DNA from: Anthostomella pinea | Lineage: Eukaryota > Ascomycota > Sordariomycetes > Xylariales > Xylariaceae | Direction: 5' to 3' | Assembly: GCA_963556695.1 (NCBI GenBank) | Contig: CAUWAG010000020.1 | Coordinates: 4,526,001-4,590,000 of the forward strand | DNA length: 64,000 nt | Part shown: positions 12,415-24,719 of the stretch, piece by piece | Layout of the letters: the number at the start of each line of letters is the position of its first letter | Numbering within the stretch: the first letter of the stretch is position 1 | Notes under the pieces: model-generated | What the model was told of the DNA's origin: nothing | The model's database searches: none | Seen by the model: the letters and a program-made list of their open reading frames with translations, nothing else | Position numbers and translations under genes: made by a program

Positions 12415-14074
12415 GAGTGTGGCTGTGATTGATGGATGTTTAGTAAGGAATGAAGGAAAACCCCAAGAGACGTAGCAGAATGCCCTGAGAAAAACACACC
12501 CAGAAAGACAGAGAGATGGGGGGAGCGGTTGTCAGAGAGGACGGATGGATGGAGTGAATTGAATTGGATTTTTCAAGGGGAGGAAAATCGGAGGGGCAGG
12601 ATACAGAAGTAAAATAGCTTACCAAGGCCTGTCAGAGAGGCACACAAAGTATTCACCAACCCGCTAACTGACAAGGTGTCACTAACAGCTGCAGATTTGC
12701 TCACCCTGTGAGCAAAACTTAATGTATCTGACTGACCCCACCAAATAGGATGGTGCAATATTCGTTGTGCCAGTCAGCCCGCCTTGCCACTCTGGGCTAA
12801 AGCAGGACCCGTTCCTGACCGCATGGGATGAAAGCGGGGCCGACAAAAAGCCCCATTAGATGAATGTCGCCGAAATCTATCTGCGGTGTCGATGTGTCCA
12901 ATTCGAGAATACCACGAACTCATTCAGTCCTTTGACAGAATCATCACTGGCATCGAGATAGGAACCAAGAGTGTTCCTTGTACTGTCTATTCGAGATATA
13001 TATCTATGTAAGTGACGGTTGGAAGCTGCAAGATTCCCTCAAGATTCGCACCACACTGAGCTATTACACGTCCTTCTGTCAGCATTACGGTCCTCCTCCT
13101 CCTCCTCCTGGCTGGGTGTCGGCTTGGTTTACTCGCGCAGGAGCCGCCCAATACTATCTCTTGCCGACGCGGGGCCAGTGGACACGCCCCTCAGAAACGT
13201 GCTGCAGGTCTGGAAATCTACAGGAACTTCGGGACTTGAACTTCGGCATGTGTGTTTGGGAGTCTTCACTCGGGTTTCTCTGACCGTCTGTCCCGAACAC
13301 CAGTTCGGTAGCCCACGGGTCAACGGGATGCTCGTTTGAGTGGCTATCAATCCCGGCCACATTGGGGCAATCTTCGATCGACAAACAACTGTAGCTCTGA
13401 TCCGCTTGAGAGTTGTCCCTCGTCCTCTGAATACCCCACGACACCAGTCGGCTCATCGGAGGACCGTCTGACCGTTCGGAGTCCTTGACGGCTTCACAGG
13501 ATTCAGAGGCGCATACACTCCGTGATCTTTGCCCCAGCTCCGATAGGCCATTGGTTGGACCTGTCTCATAGGTACAATGGCTGCTTATTTGTCGTCTGAC
13601 TGTATCGTCGTGCTGCTCAAGGCGGTGAGTGGTTGCCCAGGCTGCAGGTACTTACTATCTGACTACAGATAACTCAAGAGTATAAGACGACATACTTGAG
13701 GACCCTCCGTGCTAACTACTTCCTAACTACGAGTACCTGGTATCGAATGATGTGGCCCTTGAACATACCTATGGTAGTACCAAGCGCATGCACCTTGGAA
13801 TAATCCTGTCGACTTGAGGCTGGCTTCCTTTCTTCGGGCATGCATAGTACTATTGAATGCATAATAATACCCCGCGGCTATGCATCGTATGCATATCTGC
13901 GTCTATCTCTCCGACCCCACCTTGGACCCTGCACTTTAGCCCCTCCAACAATTTTCCTCGAAGTCACCATCGCAAGGCTGAAGAAAGTTTAATGTTGTGA
14001 TCTCTCCCTTCCGTATGTTGTGACCCCAAAACGCAGCCCTACGAACCATCTGCGAGACTCGAAATCGCGCCATC
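12415..14074. promoter_or_regulatory. Divergent promoter: SAM synthetase and GPN3
   Basis: This 1.66-kb region lies between head-to-head genes. A (TCC)n tract occurs at about 13092-13107. Open frames around 12978-13456 overlap on both strands and carry no recognisable domain. I see nothing else supportable. Confidence 0.5.
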
Positions 14075-15045
14075 ATGAGCAAGTTTGGTGCTATGATCAT
14101 GGGGCCCGCCGGCGCTGGCAAGGTACGCATTGCGCAACATCCCAGTTCCCAGCGTGTCCCTGCTAACACGAACACGAACACCACCAGTCCACCTTCTGCG
14201 CGGCCCTGATCACGCACCTGCAGCTGAACCGGCGGTCCTGCTTCTACGTCAACCTGGACCCGGCGGCCGAGTCGTTCGAGCACAGCCCGGACCTGGACAT
14301 CAAGGACCTGATCTCGCTCGAGGACGTCATGGAGGAGATGGGGCTGGGCCCTAACGGCGGGCTGATCTACTGCTTCGAGTTCCTGATGGAGAACCTCGAC
14401 TTCCTGACCGACGCGCTCGAGTCGCTCACCGAGGAGTATTTAATTATCTTCGACATGCCCGGCCAGATCGAGCTGTACACCCACGTGCCCATCCTCCCCG
14501 CGCTCGTCAAGTTCCTGGCGCGCGCGGGATCCCTCGACATCCGCCTGTGCGCCGCCTACCTCCTCGAGGCCACCTTCGTCGTCGACCGCGCCAAGTTCTT
14601 CGCCGGCACCCTGAGCGCCATGTCCGCCATGATCATGCTCGAGGTCCCCCACATCAACATCCTGTCCAAGATGGACCTGGTCAAGGACCAAGTCCGCAAG
14701 AAGGACCTGAAGCGCTTCATCACGCCCGACAGCGGCCTGCTGGAGGACGACCCGGCCGAGGCGGCGCGGCGGGCATATGAGGGCGGGAACGGCGAGGACG
14801 ACGAGATGGCCGATCCCCAGGACAGAGCCGCCGTGATGCGGGGCGCCGGGTTCAGGAGGCTCAACAAGGCGGTCGCTGGACTCATCGAGAACTTCAGCAT
14901 GGTGAGCTATCTCAAGCTCGACGTGCAGGACGAGGAAAGTGTCGGTGCCATCCTGAGCTACATCGACGACTGCATTCAGTACCACGAAGCCCAGGAGCCC
15001 AGGGAGATGAAAGACGAGGAATATGAGGGCATGGACGAGGAATAA
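14075..15045 (+). CDS. gpn3: GPN-loop GTPase 3
   Basis: Two exons (14075-14122 and 14188-15045, intron 65 nt) give 301 aa. GPN GTPases assist assembly and nuclear import of RNA polymerase II. Motifs in order: P-loop GPAGAGKST, formed across the splice site; LDPAAESFEH; the family-defining Gly-Pro-Asn loop in EMGLGPNGGLIYCFE; the G3-like FDMPGQIELYTH; and SKMDLVK for nucleotide specificity. The GPN3 rather than GPN1/2 call rests on overall length, the LDIKDLISLEDVMEEMGLGP segment and the acidic end YEGMDEE. The coding part is strongly G+C-rich at third positions compared with the accessory genes further right. Confidence 0.95.
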
Positions 15046-15728
15046 CTATCGAAGATTTGTGGGAGCTGATTGGGCGCATGTTGCACGGGGAGGGTCACAT
15101 CTAACATCGCGAGAATGACACCTCAACAGAAGAGACGCAATTCCGACGAGGACTACAGCCTAAAGGACCTGCAATCAGGAAGCGAGCGACTCATCCCAAG
15201 GCCATATCGTCTCAGTCGACACCAGCCGAGGCAGAGGCACCCAGAACTCAACAGACGCTTCAGCGATACATGTCGACCCCCAAGGCATCTGCTGGGCCTG
15301 CCCGCGCCCAGTCTGCCCAGGCTCCCAGAGCTGGACTCGCCGGCGCATCCCCTCGACGGACACCAATCCCAGCTGGACATTTCCCAGGTGCAATGGTCGC
15401 ATCATACACAAGGTCCACACCAGTGTATAAGTGCGGGGTGCATCATGAGATTATGGTTCAAGTCTGATTGCTTTGGGTGGCTTCGTTGCATAGCGCAGGC
15501 GTTTGGGACATTATGGCACCTTAGGTTGATACCAAAACTGAGTAGATTTGACGAGTCATCGAGTCATCGAGTCGTTCCGAGCACGCGGCTGTCATTCCCA
15601 TCCGGAACATGCGTGATCATGTATGTAGTACGCCGAACCAACGCCCCTAATACCCCCAATGTACCAATAGCATCCATACAATCCAATCCAATAACTGCAG
15701 CATCCACCCCCTTTCCATTATGGGGGTC
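15046..15728 (+). other. Possible orphan terminal exon downstream of GPN3
   Basis: An open frame runs to about 15468 and ends in VHHEIMVQV. It is preceded by a CTAAC branch-like site (about 15102) and a CTCAACAG acceptor-like site (about 15129), which looks like an intron 3' end. The encoded Ala/Pro/Ser-rich residues (RYMSTPKASAGPARAQ) resemble a disordered protein tail. I cannot find a matching upstream exon, and GPN3 itself already ends normally, so this may be chance or untranslated sequence. Confidence 0.2.
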
Positions 15729-16422
15729 TCATCTCCCAGCCCTCCGCGCTGGTCCATGGCCCGGCAGCCTCTGATTGCCCCCGCTCCCGCCCCTGGTCTG
15801 CGCATCGTAGCGCTGATACTCGCTCATCCAGATATCCTTGACCACAGCGGCGTATCCGACGGCCTTGCTCACGAAGACGACGACGTCGCGCGCCGCGGTC
15901 TCGGGCCCGCGCTGCCAGACGGCCGCCAGCAGGCCCGCCACCACGGCCCACCACACCAGCCGCATCGCCAGCCGCGTGAAGAACATCATGGTCCGGTGCA
16001 CCCACAGCATGGCCTGGATCGCCACGACCAGGACGGCGAGCAGGAAGGCCAGCACGACCACGTCGGGCGAGTCGTGCAGCGCCTGGATCGAGCGCTCGAG
16101 GAGCGGCGCGATGTAGGGTGTTAGGAGCCCCAGGGTGCGCCGGGATAGAGCGGAGATGTGGTTCCGGAGCGTCGAGAGCGTGCTGTTGGGGTGCAGGATG
16201 TGGTCGTGGAGGAGGCGGGCGGTCGGTTCGGGGAGGAAGCCTGGGGTGGGTGTTAGCAGGTGCTTGGGAGGGATGACGGGGGGCGTGGTGGTGGTTTAGG
16301 GGCTTTGGGAGGCGGCTGGTGTAGGAATGGGGAGGATGGAGATGGGAATGGGGAGGATGGAGATCGGAATCGATCTGAAACGTACCTGATAAGGCGTTCA
16401 GAACCCACGAGTAGTCGTCCAT
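15729..16422 (-). CDS. Apq12-family nuclear envelope membrane protein
   Basis: Two exons (16422-16386 and 16240-15729) join to 182 aa. The protein starts MDDYSWVLNALSGFLPEP. After a HPNSTLSTLRNHISALS segment come two hydrophobic helices: VVVLAFLLAVLVVAIQAML and, after a short WVHRTMMFFTRLAMRL loop, WWAVVAGLLAAVW. A conserved RGPETAARDVVVFVSKAVGY region and a Gly/Arg-rich tail follow. This two-helix layout with a WxxRxxxFxxRLxxRL linker fits the Apq12 family, which in yeast supports nuclear pore assembly and membrane fluidity at the nuclear envelope and ER. The start at 16422 gives the family-like MDDYS N-terminus; the longer frame up to 16575 looks like leader. Confidence 0.8.
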
Positions 16423-19400
16423 CGTGACCGCGTCGGACTTGCCGCTATTTCTCTTGACGATATCTCTCTGAAGCGGATAGGTAGGTAGCGAGAATACGAG
16501 CTTGGGTTGAGCAGTGGCTCGATGCACCACCCAGTCTAGTCTTGCTGATACAGAGAGTTTGTTCTGGAATACCACACGGCGAAGGTAATGACCCGAGGGC
16601 GTTGATGGGGTTATCGCGCGGCTTGTTGCAACTCTGCGGTTTCGGTCCGACGGTGTTGACTAGCACAGCACGACTCGAGGATGGACACGTCGACAGCTTC
16701 TCCTCCTGATGCCGGATGGGTATTAGGCAGTGGTAGCGACACGTGGTATCTGCAGCGCGTCGACTTGTCGGTGTGTATGCTGCTGGCTGCTGGCGGCTGC
16801 GGTGAAGACCCTGGCCTTGTTGATTAATTGATGGCTTGTTCGCGATTGGCACTGACGATATCCAGCCGGGCAGCTGCCGGGATGAACTGCGCAAGTGGGG
16901 GCTATGGGGGGTGGTTCAGTCGGTCAAGCGTTCACAAGGCTGACCCGCCGGATCTGATTCGTCTACAAATAGAGCGCGTTGATTGGCTGCGGTCTGAAAC
17001 CCCAGTTTAAGCAAGTGGCCTGTGCGTCGCGCTGGGGTCTATCGTCTACTATCTAGCCGGGAAATCCTTGGCAGTCCTTGGCAGTCGTTGTTGTGAGCTT
17101 CAACATTCATTCCCCTTTTCTCGTGCCTCATCATTGATTTGCGAAGTTCCGTAGAGATCCCAGGGAGTACACCTTTTCTGAGCACCGACTGACTGTTCAT
17201 ACTGTTTGCATCTCTTCAAGATTAGTAGTGTTGTTCCAGCCATTCAACTTGTAAGTTGTACCGGTAAGGCACCTGGCAGTGGAGTCGCTACCCCAGACAT
17301 TCAAGACTTCAAGTCTGTCGATTATGACCAGCCCTTTGTCATAAGTCGACTGTACTGCAAGGCACCATCTTGCGATGTCTTTAACTCGTAATCGACGTCA
17401 CCCCAACTTGCAGTTTCAAGTTGCTTTTACCGGCTGTGGTGTCACAGTTAGCTGAAGCCAACAACACAGGTAGCCCGATGAAGCACAAGTGGAACCTTTG
17501 GCCTGAAGCCCCTATTGAGTGAGGACAGGTCAAAGAACATTGACGCCATGCTGACCTCCAACAACTGTCATGGAATTATACAATCCTATGGAGGCAACAG
17601 AACCGCTTTCGCTAGGCGGTCACACCTATTCTGGCTTCCAATCTTTCTAGCCGCTGCTGGAAGAATGTACCATCTTCATTGTTCTCGTCTCGGTTTATCA
17701 TACACGAGTTAGTATGATCTCAAGCACGGATGCCAACCAATTGCAAGCGCAGGTAACCTCTCCACAAGAACCAGTCTCAGACCACAGACATGCTGCTCTT
17801 TGCAGTCCCCCACCCTCGTTCTTGCCTTTCGAGAGAAACACTGTCTTCTACCACCTGATACTCATAAATCCCATCATGGCGTCCGAAGCCCCAGGTGTGA
17901 TAGGTGATGCAAACTTGGCGACAACTATAAAAGACCTGACTAGGTATTTATACCATGTCGAGCGGGTATTTTCCTGAAGGAGCCTCGTACGTTTGGGATC
18001 ACCGAAGATTCAGTTAAGTATGGGCTTCCCAACTCCAGTCCTGTTCCCCGACGGGTCTAACACGACTTCGCAGTTTGAATATGGAAAAGATGTTGCACGG
18101 ACGCTACTGAACACGGACGTTGTGAGGGCACACATCGAACTATTCCTCACGAAGTTGGAGGCCCATCGTTGGTGATTCGGCCGTCCCATTGGGGCCCTGG
18201 GACTTTCACGTTCGTTGCGACCAGGTTGGACCTGACGGCAGGCATGCACGAACTCTCGAAGGTATATCTGAACGAGAAGCTTCAGCATGGAGCGATTGGG
18301 TGCATGGCTTGTGTGCGGTAAATCTGGAGGTGAGCTCCATGAAGAGATGTGAACATGAACGGTGCTGATATGGACCAAGTTGATAGAGAAGTGCGTCCCC
18401 TTCCTCGAAGCACCGCCAAGCGGCCCCCTCAGCCTGGAGGCAGTGTCGGATATGGACATCTGCAATTCGTCAGGCACTGGCTGCCGCGCTTATATACCAG
18501 CGACTCAACGACGTAACGTTACCTGCTACGAACAATGGCCTCATGGATGATCAAAGCCTGAGATAGCAAGGCTTGGTGATGTGCTGATGGATCATGGAAC
18601 ACCTCTTTGCCGCTCGCCTGGCCTTCAGTCGCAATACAGATTGTGACGTCTCCAATATGTCAGAAGATGCCACCTTTCGTGATACAGTTTGCCTCGTCTA
18701 CTGTAGGTCTTCCTCCCGTCGTGACAGGTGGCTATGCGGACGTGGGCCTGTTCGTCACCCGGCTTAATCCGGTAATCCACCCAGTTGATATCCTCCCTTC
18801 CAGCGCGAGGGACGACGGGCGGGTGAAATCGCCACCGTTGCGTCCCGTCGTAGCCCCGTACAACGGTCGTGAGAGTTCTCCTCCCGTCCCAGCGGGCGGA
18901 CAGTGGCCCTTATAAGCGGCCCGTAGAACAAATCATAATATCTCTGAAAGTGGTCACAGGTAGCAAGGATGGTAACGATGAGCGGCCCGCCCCATACATG
19001 CTGGGGGTATGGGTTTGCAAATGATGCCCATAATTGCCATGCTGATAATGTACGAAAAAGTTCCCATTGCGTAAAGTTACCTCTCACCATCGCAGATAAT
19101 ATAGATCAGAACTTTGCGTGACTTCAACAACGAAAGTATGGACCCAAATGGACCCCGGGTCCTCTGTCACGTGGAACCGCTAACCATTACCATCCTGGAT
19201 ACCTGTAAGACGGAATACCCGGAAAGGAACTTTTGCCCGATCTATCATAATTGAAGGCAACTGCTATAAAAAGAAGTTCTGGGTACCCGCCCAGAACTTA
19301 TTGCGCCCGGCTCGAGGGGTTCAGTGAGCGATGATGTTAGTCTAGGCGGTACAGGGCGGGTAGTTGTTATTCTTTATTTATAAGACCGGAGTATTGGGAA

Positions 19401-19538
19401 TAGGGATCTTGGAATAGAAAATCTCGAACACTACACTCACAGCAAGCACACCACGTACTTTACAGTTCACAAGACAAACTTACACCTCACACTATTGATC
19501 CATTTACACCTGTCCCTCAACCTCACCATTCTATCACG
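16423..19538. other. Gene-poor accessory region with a possible gene relic
   Basis: There is no intact gene over 3.1 kb. Around 18013-18175 a short open frame on the plus strand reads VLFPDGSNTTSQFEYGKDVA and EAHRW before a TGA, with some protein-like sequence after it; it may be a decayed gene, but I do not recognise it. A segment near 16942-17000 resembles one near 22092-22145. Upstream of the next gene, a TATAAAAAG motif lies at about 19265. Confidence 0.4.
18780..18960. repeat. Dispersed repeat, copy 1
   Basis: It shares a block with 21016-21240. Both have AGTTGATATC, then GCGCGAGGGACG, a CGGGCGGGT stretch, CCGTTGCGTCC and a CCCGTAYAACGGTCGT segment, and later GAAYAAATCAT. The copies differ by many substitutions and small gaps. 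No coding capacity is visible. It may be a fragment of a degraded transposon or solo LTR, but I see no clear ends. Confidence 0.5.
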
Positions 19539-20424
19539 ATGCGCGTCCAACAACTTCTTAGCTTCGGCTTGCTGCTGGCAAGCTGCACCGCGCGATCAAC
19601 CGCGCCTCTGGGCCACAAGCCCAGAGATTCTAGGTAAGGTGCCATCCTGACCACTGTAGCCTTCCTTTGACCTCCCATGCAAAGCTAACCCATACTTAGC
19701 AGCAAAAAGACCTTCGGGACCAAAGCCGAATGTATTGAATCACAGTGCCACAACGGCGACTGGTTCATGACCGTCCGGGAGGACTTCATAACACACTTGA
19801 AAGAGAGTTGGAATGAATGTAGAGTTTGGTGCGAGAAACACTGGGACAGGGGAGGTCGACGAGTCGTCACTATTCTCAGCCGAGATGGACGCAAATATAA
19901 AAAAATGGGGCAATCCGGAGCCGGCTTCCTACGACGAAACGGAGTCGGCTTCCGACGATGTTTTTGAGTATACTGGTGCAGATTACTGCACGTACCGGTG
20001 GAATGGAAAGGACATGGACTGGGATTTTATGGGCTTCTGGGATGAAAACTGGATTTTCTACGAAGTGAACAAGGATGAGAACGGGAATACGGTATACACT
20101 CCAGCAGGCTGGCAGGGTGCCGACAACAAATTTCACAAGATGAACGAGGTGCCACCGGAGGCCAAAAGGATTAAGAACTCGGAGTTTGGGTGGTCGGTAC
20201 CCAAGCTAGATACCAAATCTTCCGTGCTAGAGAACACAGCTAAGAACAGGGAAGACCTAAAGAAGAAGGGGTATGTGAAATATGCGACATTTCGGGATAA
20301 GAAGGATCGCAAAGGAGGAATCATGTGGAGAAACAAGAAAGATATCAAGGATAAGGTTTATATGTATTCTCCTAAAGGTCGCAGTAAGGCAGCTAAGGCT
20401 CCATTGCATTGTATAACTACATAG
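19539..20424 (+). CDS. Candidate secreted protein of unknown family
   Basis: Three exons (19539-19633, 19703-19818, 19880-20424) would join in frame to about 251 aa. The N-terminus MRVQQLLSFGLLLASCTARS looks like a cleavable signal peptide. The mature part has spaced Cys residues early (KAECIESQCHNGDWF) and a Trp/Asp-rich centre, DYCTYRWNGKDMDWDFMGFW and DENWIFYEVNKD, ending in a Lys-rich region. I do not recognise the family. The second intron (61 nt, GTAGAG...CTCAG) is inferred because two overlapping frames meet there. The alternatives are a frameshift near 19.82-19.93 kb or a shorter product continuing as CRVWCEKHW. A TATAAAAAG box about 270 bp upstream supports expression. Secretion is inferred from the signal peptide only. 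Confidence 0.6.
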
Positions 20425-23400
20425 CACGTAATGCAGGGCGTATCTACAAATACATCATATCTTCTTACAACACTATTAGTTAGCTAAAAACCACGACCTA
20501 TGTACACTTAAATAGCTCCTAGTTGCTTAATAGATCCCCAGATCTCTTGATCAATTACTGTTCCGCGTGCACATCTGGTCCCACTATAGGCTCTGTGGTA
20601 AGAGTGAATTGCATGTATTGGGGAGAGGGTGTGGCTACTCAACCCATTTTCCAGTCACAATGACGGATGGGTCACGGACCAGGATACAAGGTACCTTGGA
20701 GCCCAACAGGTACCCGTTTGTACCTGATTTGTACCCAACTGGGATGATAGCTACTTCTGGGATGGGGACACCACCCATCCCTTCTTTCAATCAAGCAACT
20801 TCCAGAATACAGACCAATAGCCACCATTCGTGACCCTGGTCCTTATTCTGGATACCGCTACCACAAGGCACAAGGGTGTGAGCCACTCTAGGGGCCTGGC
20901 CGACTCCGACTGTCCCGTCGTAGGCCCGTAGCCGGCCAGGCTCCTGGAAGCAGACTACACACTAAGAAAAACAAAGTTTAATTCTTATCCCAGCACACCA
21001 AACAAACCATAACCTAGTTGATATCATTCCTGTCCATCCATTTCATTCTATTGCGCGAGGGACGGCGGGCGGGTAAAATCGCGACCGTTGCGTCCCCGAG
21101 GCCCGTATAACGGTCGTAAGATAAAGAGAGGAAGTTTCTTTCCCGTCTTACGGCTTGTTAGAAATCCCTTTTGTATGGAACCCTTGCTAGGCCGTGCGAG
21201 AGCCCTAGCCCTACTAGCCTATAGAATAAATCATTTTAGCTAGGACAAACTTATCGTCTTTTTATACTTTTGGTTATTCGTTTTTCTACTGTAAAACAAC
21301 ATGACTGCGATTCATAGTTGCCTTATTACTCTGGTCGTAACTCCTTATTACGACTTTAGATAAATAAGCTGTAGTACTGTATACCATGAGAGCCAAGGAG
21401 AAGCTGGGCCAATAGTTCATGTGAAGATAATGAAGACTTCGTTAGATTCGCACCCCTCCCCCCCCAACACAATACACACAAGGCCCGCGACAACTCCATT
21501 CCTATACGAGGAGCCCACCGCCTCCGATGCAGCTCTCCCGCGCCCGCTCGGTTGGGGGATCGTACCACTACCGCCGTATATGAGGCACTTCTCATCTAGC
21601 CGACGCGCACACACACGATCGCCAGAGATGGCATCTCCTCCGCTCAACAGCAGGTGACTTACTTGGTACGTACCGCACCTTGCTATTCACAAGAAGATCC
21701 AGCCGCCGCTCAGACGAAGCGTAACTTCTAGAACGTAGTCGGGGCTCACGACGGGGCCCCCTCAAGGTTATCACGCAGGAGCCGCAGTTATCAATTTATC
21801 TCGGGCCCGCCGCGGTCGTCCGGCCGTTCAGCCACAATTCAGGTATGGACGCTGCTGATTAACGACTAACTATCTTGTCAGAGAGCTCTTTTAAAGATTT
21901 CGTCCGCTCATACCCTTGTAGGGCAGAGACGACTTCTCAGCACCTGGTCTGGCGCTTGCCTGACGGACGTACGTGAGCGCCGCCCACCCTGCTCTCTCCT
22001 TCACCGCGCAAAGCGTGACCATTGTTGGCCTGACCCCTCCCGACACCAAGAGAATATCCGCGAAATATGATCAAAGGCAAAAGATGCACATAAGGCTGAC
22101 CCGTCGGATCCTCTCGTCGACTCCGGGAGGGCGTTGATTGGTGGTGGTTGAGACTTTGTACTTGGGTAGTCTATGTGCTGACCTCATGACTCCGGCCAAT
22201 TGAAGCTGGTGTCAAACAGTGCGTTGTTGGTTCGTAAAATGGTGTATATTCGTGTATTCTGTGCTGATTGTGTTGAGGTTCTGAAGGTCTGCGATGTGGA
22301 CTTGGTGGTGCCCAGAATGCCCCGTGCCTAATGGCCCCTATTCAGTGCACTGCCACCTCCCTGGCGCCACGGTGGCTTGCGTGCCATTCAGCAGCTGGAG
22401 TCGTGGCCGGTCGGCACTCGCCCCAGATATTCATATGACACGGCCGGCCATGCGATCCCTTGGTGGACAACGCGTTGGTTGGCCGCATGTCCCTATGAGT
22501 CTGAGCGAGATGCAACCAGCGATTGCTCTTCGAAGTTGGGATGCTATACTGGATGCCCGTCCTTTGTCCCTTGATCGCTTAACCAGAGGGGGGAGTGGGG
22601 GGCTTGTCTTGTTGGTTGACTACTCGTCTAACTGCCAACACGATCAAATGATCCGCATTTCTAGAGCCAACTGACCACAATTCACGACCGCAAACGTCCT
22701 CCATGGACACTATCTTGTGACTCTCGTTGGTGGCAATGTGTGGTCTCTATTTTTCTGTCATCACATGTGGATATGCATCCACATCTGCTTTGTTTGTTCT
22801 TTTTGAATGCATATCGCCAAGCCATGTTGGTGGGTACCCAAACCTATCATAGAACGACGTGAAGCTCAAAGGATATATCTCTCCTTATGGAGTACAGAGA
22901 ATTTCTTAATTGAATTTGTCTGTTATGTTTGTGCACTGCAATCCTATCCATTGTTCCCTCTCTCTGGTGCTCTGACCTCGATTCAACTATCATACAACGA
23001 TGGTCACAATGGCTCAGATAGGGGGAGCTGACGCCATTCCGTTACTCAGTCATTATTCATTCGTGATAGTCTCGTAAAGTCTTGTGAACCGGGCTAGGGC
23101 GCTCATGTGCCAGTGACCCAAGACCTGCCCCTCGGTTGTGTGTTCGAAACCCAACATAACAATGTTGGCCAAGGACTTCTTGCCGAAGGGAACAGTACCA
23201 GAAGACGAAGGAGCGATACCGTTGTTGATGACTCGGCTGTCGGATAGTCCAGCATACATACATCTTATGACCTGTTAAGTCACAGCAACAAAGCTTAGTT
23301 TGTGGTCGAATGCTGTAGTTGTTGCCAAAATTGTGAGCCATGGGCATCCAACGAGCATGGCGTTCCCTTTGTTCCTTCCTCATGTTGCTGCTCAACATGT

Positions 23401-23475
23401 TGGTTCCTGACCGGAAGTACGGTCACACCACACTTCGGTGTCAGAGGACGTAACTTCCTTGATGGAGCTATAAGG
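20425..23475. other. Gene-poor region with degraded repeats
   Basis: There is no gene I can support over 3 kb. It is more A+T-rich than the left block between about 20950 and 21420. It holds repeat copy 2 (21016-21240). A 126-codon frame at 22294-22674 has no recognisable features. The last 400 bp (from about 23050) resembles 27288-27700, upstream of the second paralogue, so the duplication included promoter sequence. Confidence 0.45.
21016..21240. repeat. Dispersed repeat, copy 2
   Basis: This is the diverged partner of 18780-18960, with the same order of shared blocks. This copy reads TAAAATCG where the other has TGAAATCG, and it is A+T-richer on its right side, as expected if it has suffered more C-to-T decay. 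It is non-coding. Confidence 0.5.
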
Positions 23476-23492
23476 ATGCCGTCTCTCGCTCG

Positions 23493-24719
23493 ATGCATTC
23501 TGCTTTGGACACCGACACCTTGCACATTAACTACCATTCTTCCCCTTTGCCATCACACATACTCGCCTCCGTGGCGAACCAAGACCCCGATGTGGGAGAC
23601 CGAGCTCGCTACACCATCAAGAGCATTGACTGGTCTCATGTAACAGGACCAGAAGAAGTGCGCCCGCTTGTGCGCTCGCTTGTAACTAACAAACCCACCT
23701 TACAACACCAAATTGAATCGTGCTGACTCCTCTCATCAGTGCGAAGGCGGTTTACGAGTCGCGACAACCCTGCTCAACAAATCTGCGAAAGAGTTGATCG
23801 ATGAGAAAGTCAGGGGGGTGAGGGAACTCATCGAGGACAGAACCGAAGGCAAGTTGCCAAACGAGGAGACCCGGAATCATAAGGTCTATCTCAATATACA
23901 GTCGGAGAATATCCCACCTCAAGAAACCCCTCGAGAGCTCACCCTATTGCTCTCGAAACCATACTTGGATGTTGTCCCCTGGGACCAAAACTTCGGGTGC
24001 AAAGAGCTGGTTGCTTGGTGAACAAAGAGGTTAGTCGTACCAAGAACATAGGGGAACGCTGTCGCTGACCACCATGCAACTAGGAAGTAGAGAAACGTGC
24101 CGGCTTGCTAGTAAGCAATTACCATGAAGCCCCGGGCAGCCTACCACGACATCGTGTTGAGGAATTAAAACGATTGTGCGAATTCTGGCTGGGCGTCTCC
24201 TTTCTATACGCAGCTGTGCCAGCCATCATATACCAACGGCTTGGACTGTGTATTGACGATTTCGATCGCCTCGAGAAAAACGAACATATAGCTATTTTCA
24301 ACTTTGGGACATCAATCGGAGAAAACATATTTGGAGGTCGCCTGGAGTTCTGTAACTATTTGACACTCCCTGTACGTCCAATTTACGTCGCCTACCACAC
24401 CATAGACGGTCACTGACACGATTTAGATATATTTGACGTATGTGAAGCTTCTCCAAGAGCTCAACGCTTACAGACAACCCGACGAATGGATCAAGGCGCT
24501 GGTATTCCACGAAGGTAATGTCCTCTCCCCGCTGGGCCCAGACTTCCAACACTGACATACGTAACAGAGCTCAAAGCTCCCAATTTCGAGGATGGTATCC
24601 TGTGGACCGAGCTGAAGGCGAACAGGAACCTAGGTTTCCTGTCCATTCCCACCGTGCCTGGAGTTCAAGATCTCTCAAAACCTCCTCCACATTCGGCTGG
24701 AAAAACCCTGGTCTTTTAG
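23493..24719 (+). CDS. Unrecognised protein, paralogue A of a local pair
   Basis: Five exons (23493-23681, 23740-24009, 24084-24371, 24427-24514, 24568-24719) keep frame throughout and give about 328 aa. Branch-like CTGAC sites lie in introns 1 and 2. Notable segments are CEGGLRVATTLLNKSAKELI, the hydrophobic FWLGVSFLYAAVPAIIYQRL followed by GLCIDDFDRLEKNE, FGGRLEF and QPDEWIKALVFHEELKAP. I do not know the family or function; one or two hydrophobic helices suggest a buried or membrane-contacting core. It shares exon lengths, intron phases and motifs with 27719-28897. The start is uncertain: an out-of-frame ATG lies at 23476 and could indicate a slightly different first exon. The donor of intron 2 (GTTGCT) is weak. 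Confidence 0.6.

Noticed and set aside
14440..14985. 181-codon frame antisense to GPN3
   Set aside because: It is a shadow produced by G+C-rich third positions of GPN3.
19819..19930. Frameshift in the secreted-protein gene
   Set aside because: A 61-nt GT-AG intron of normal length joins the two frames exactly, so a lesion is not needed. It remains untested.
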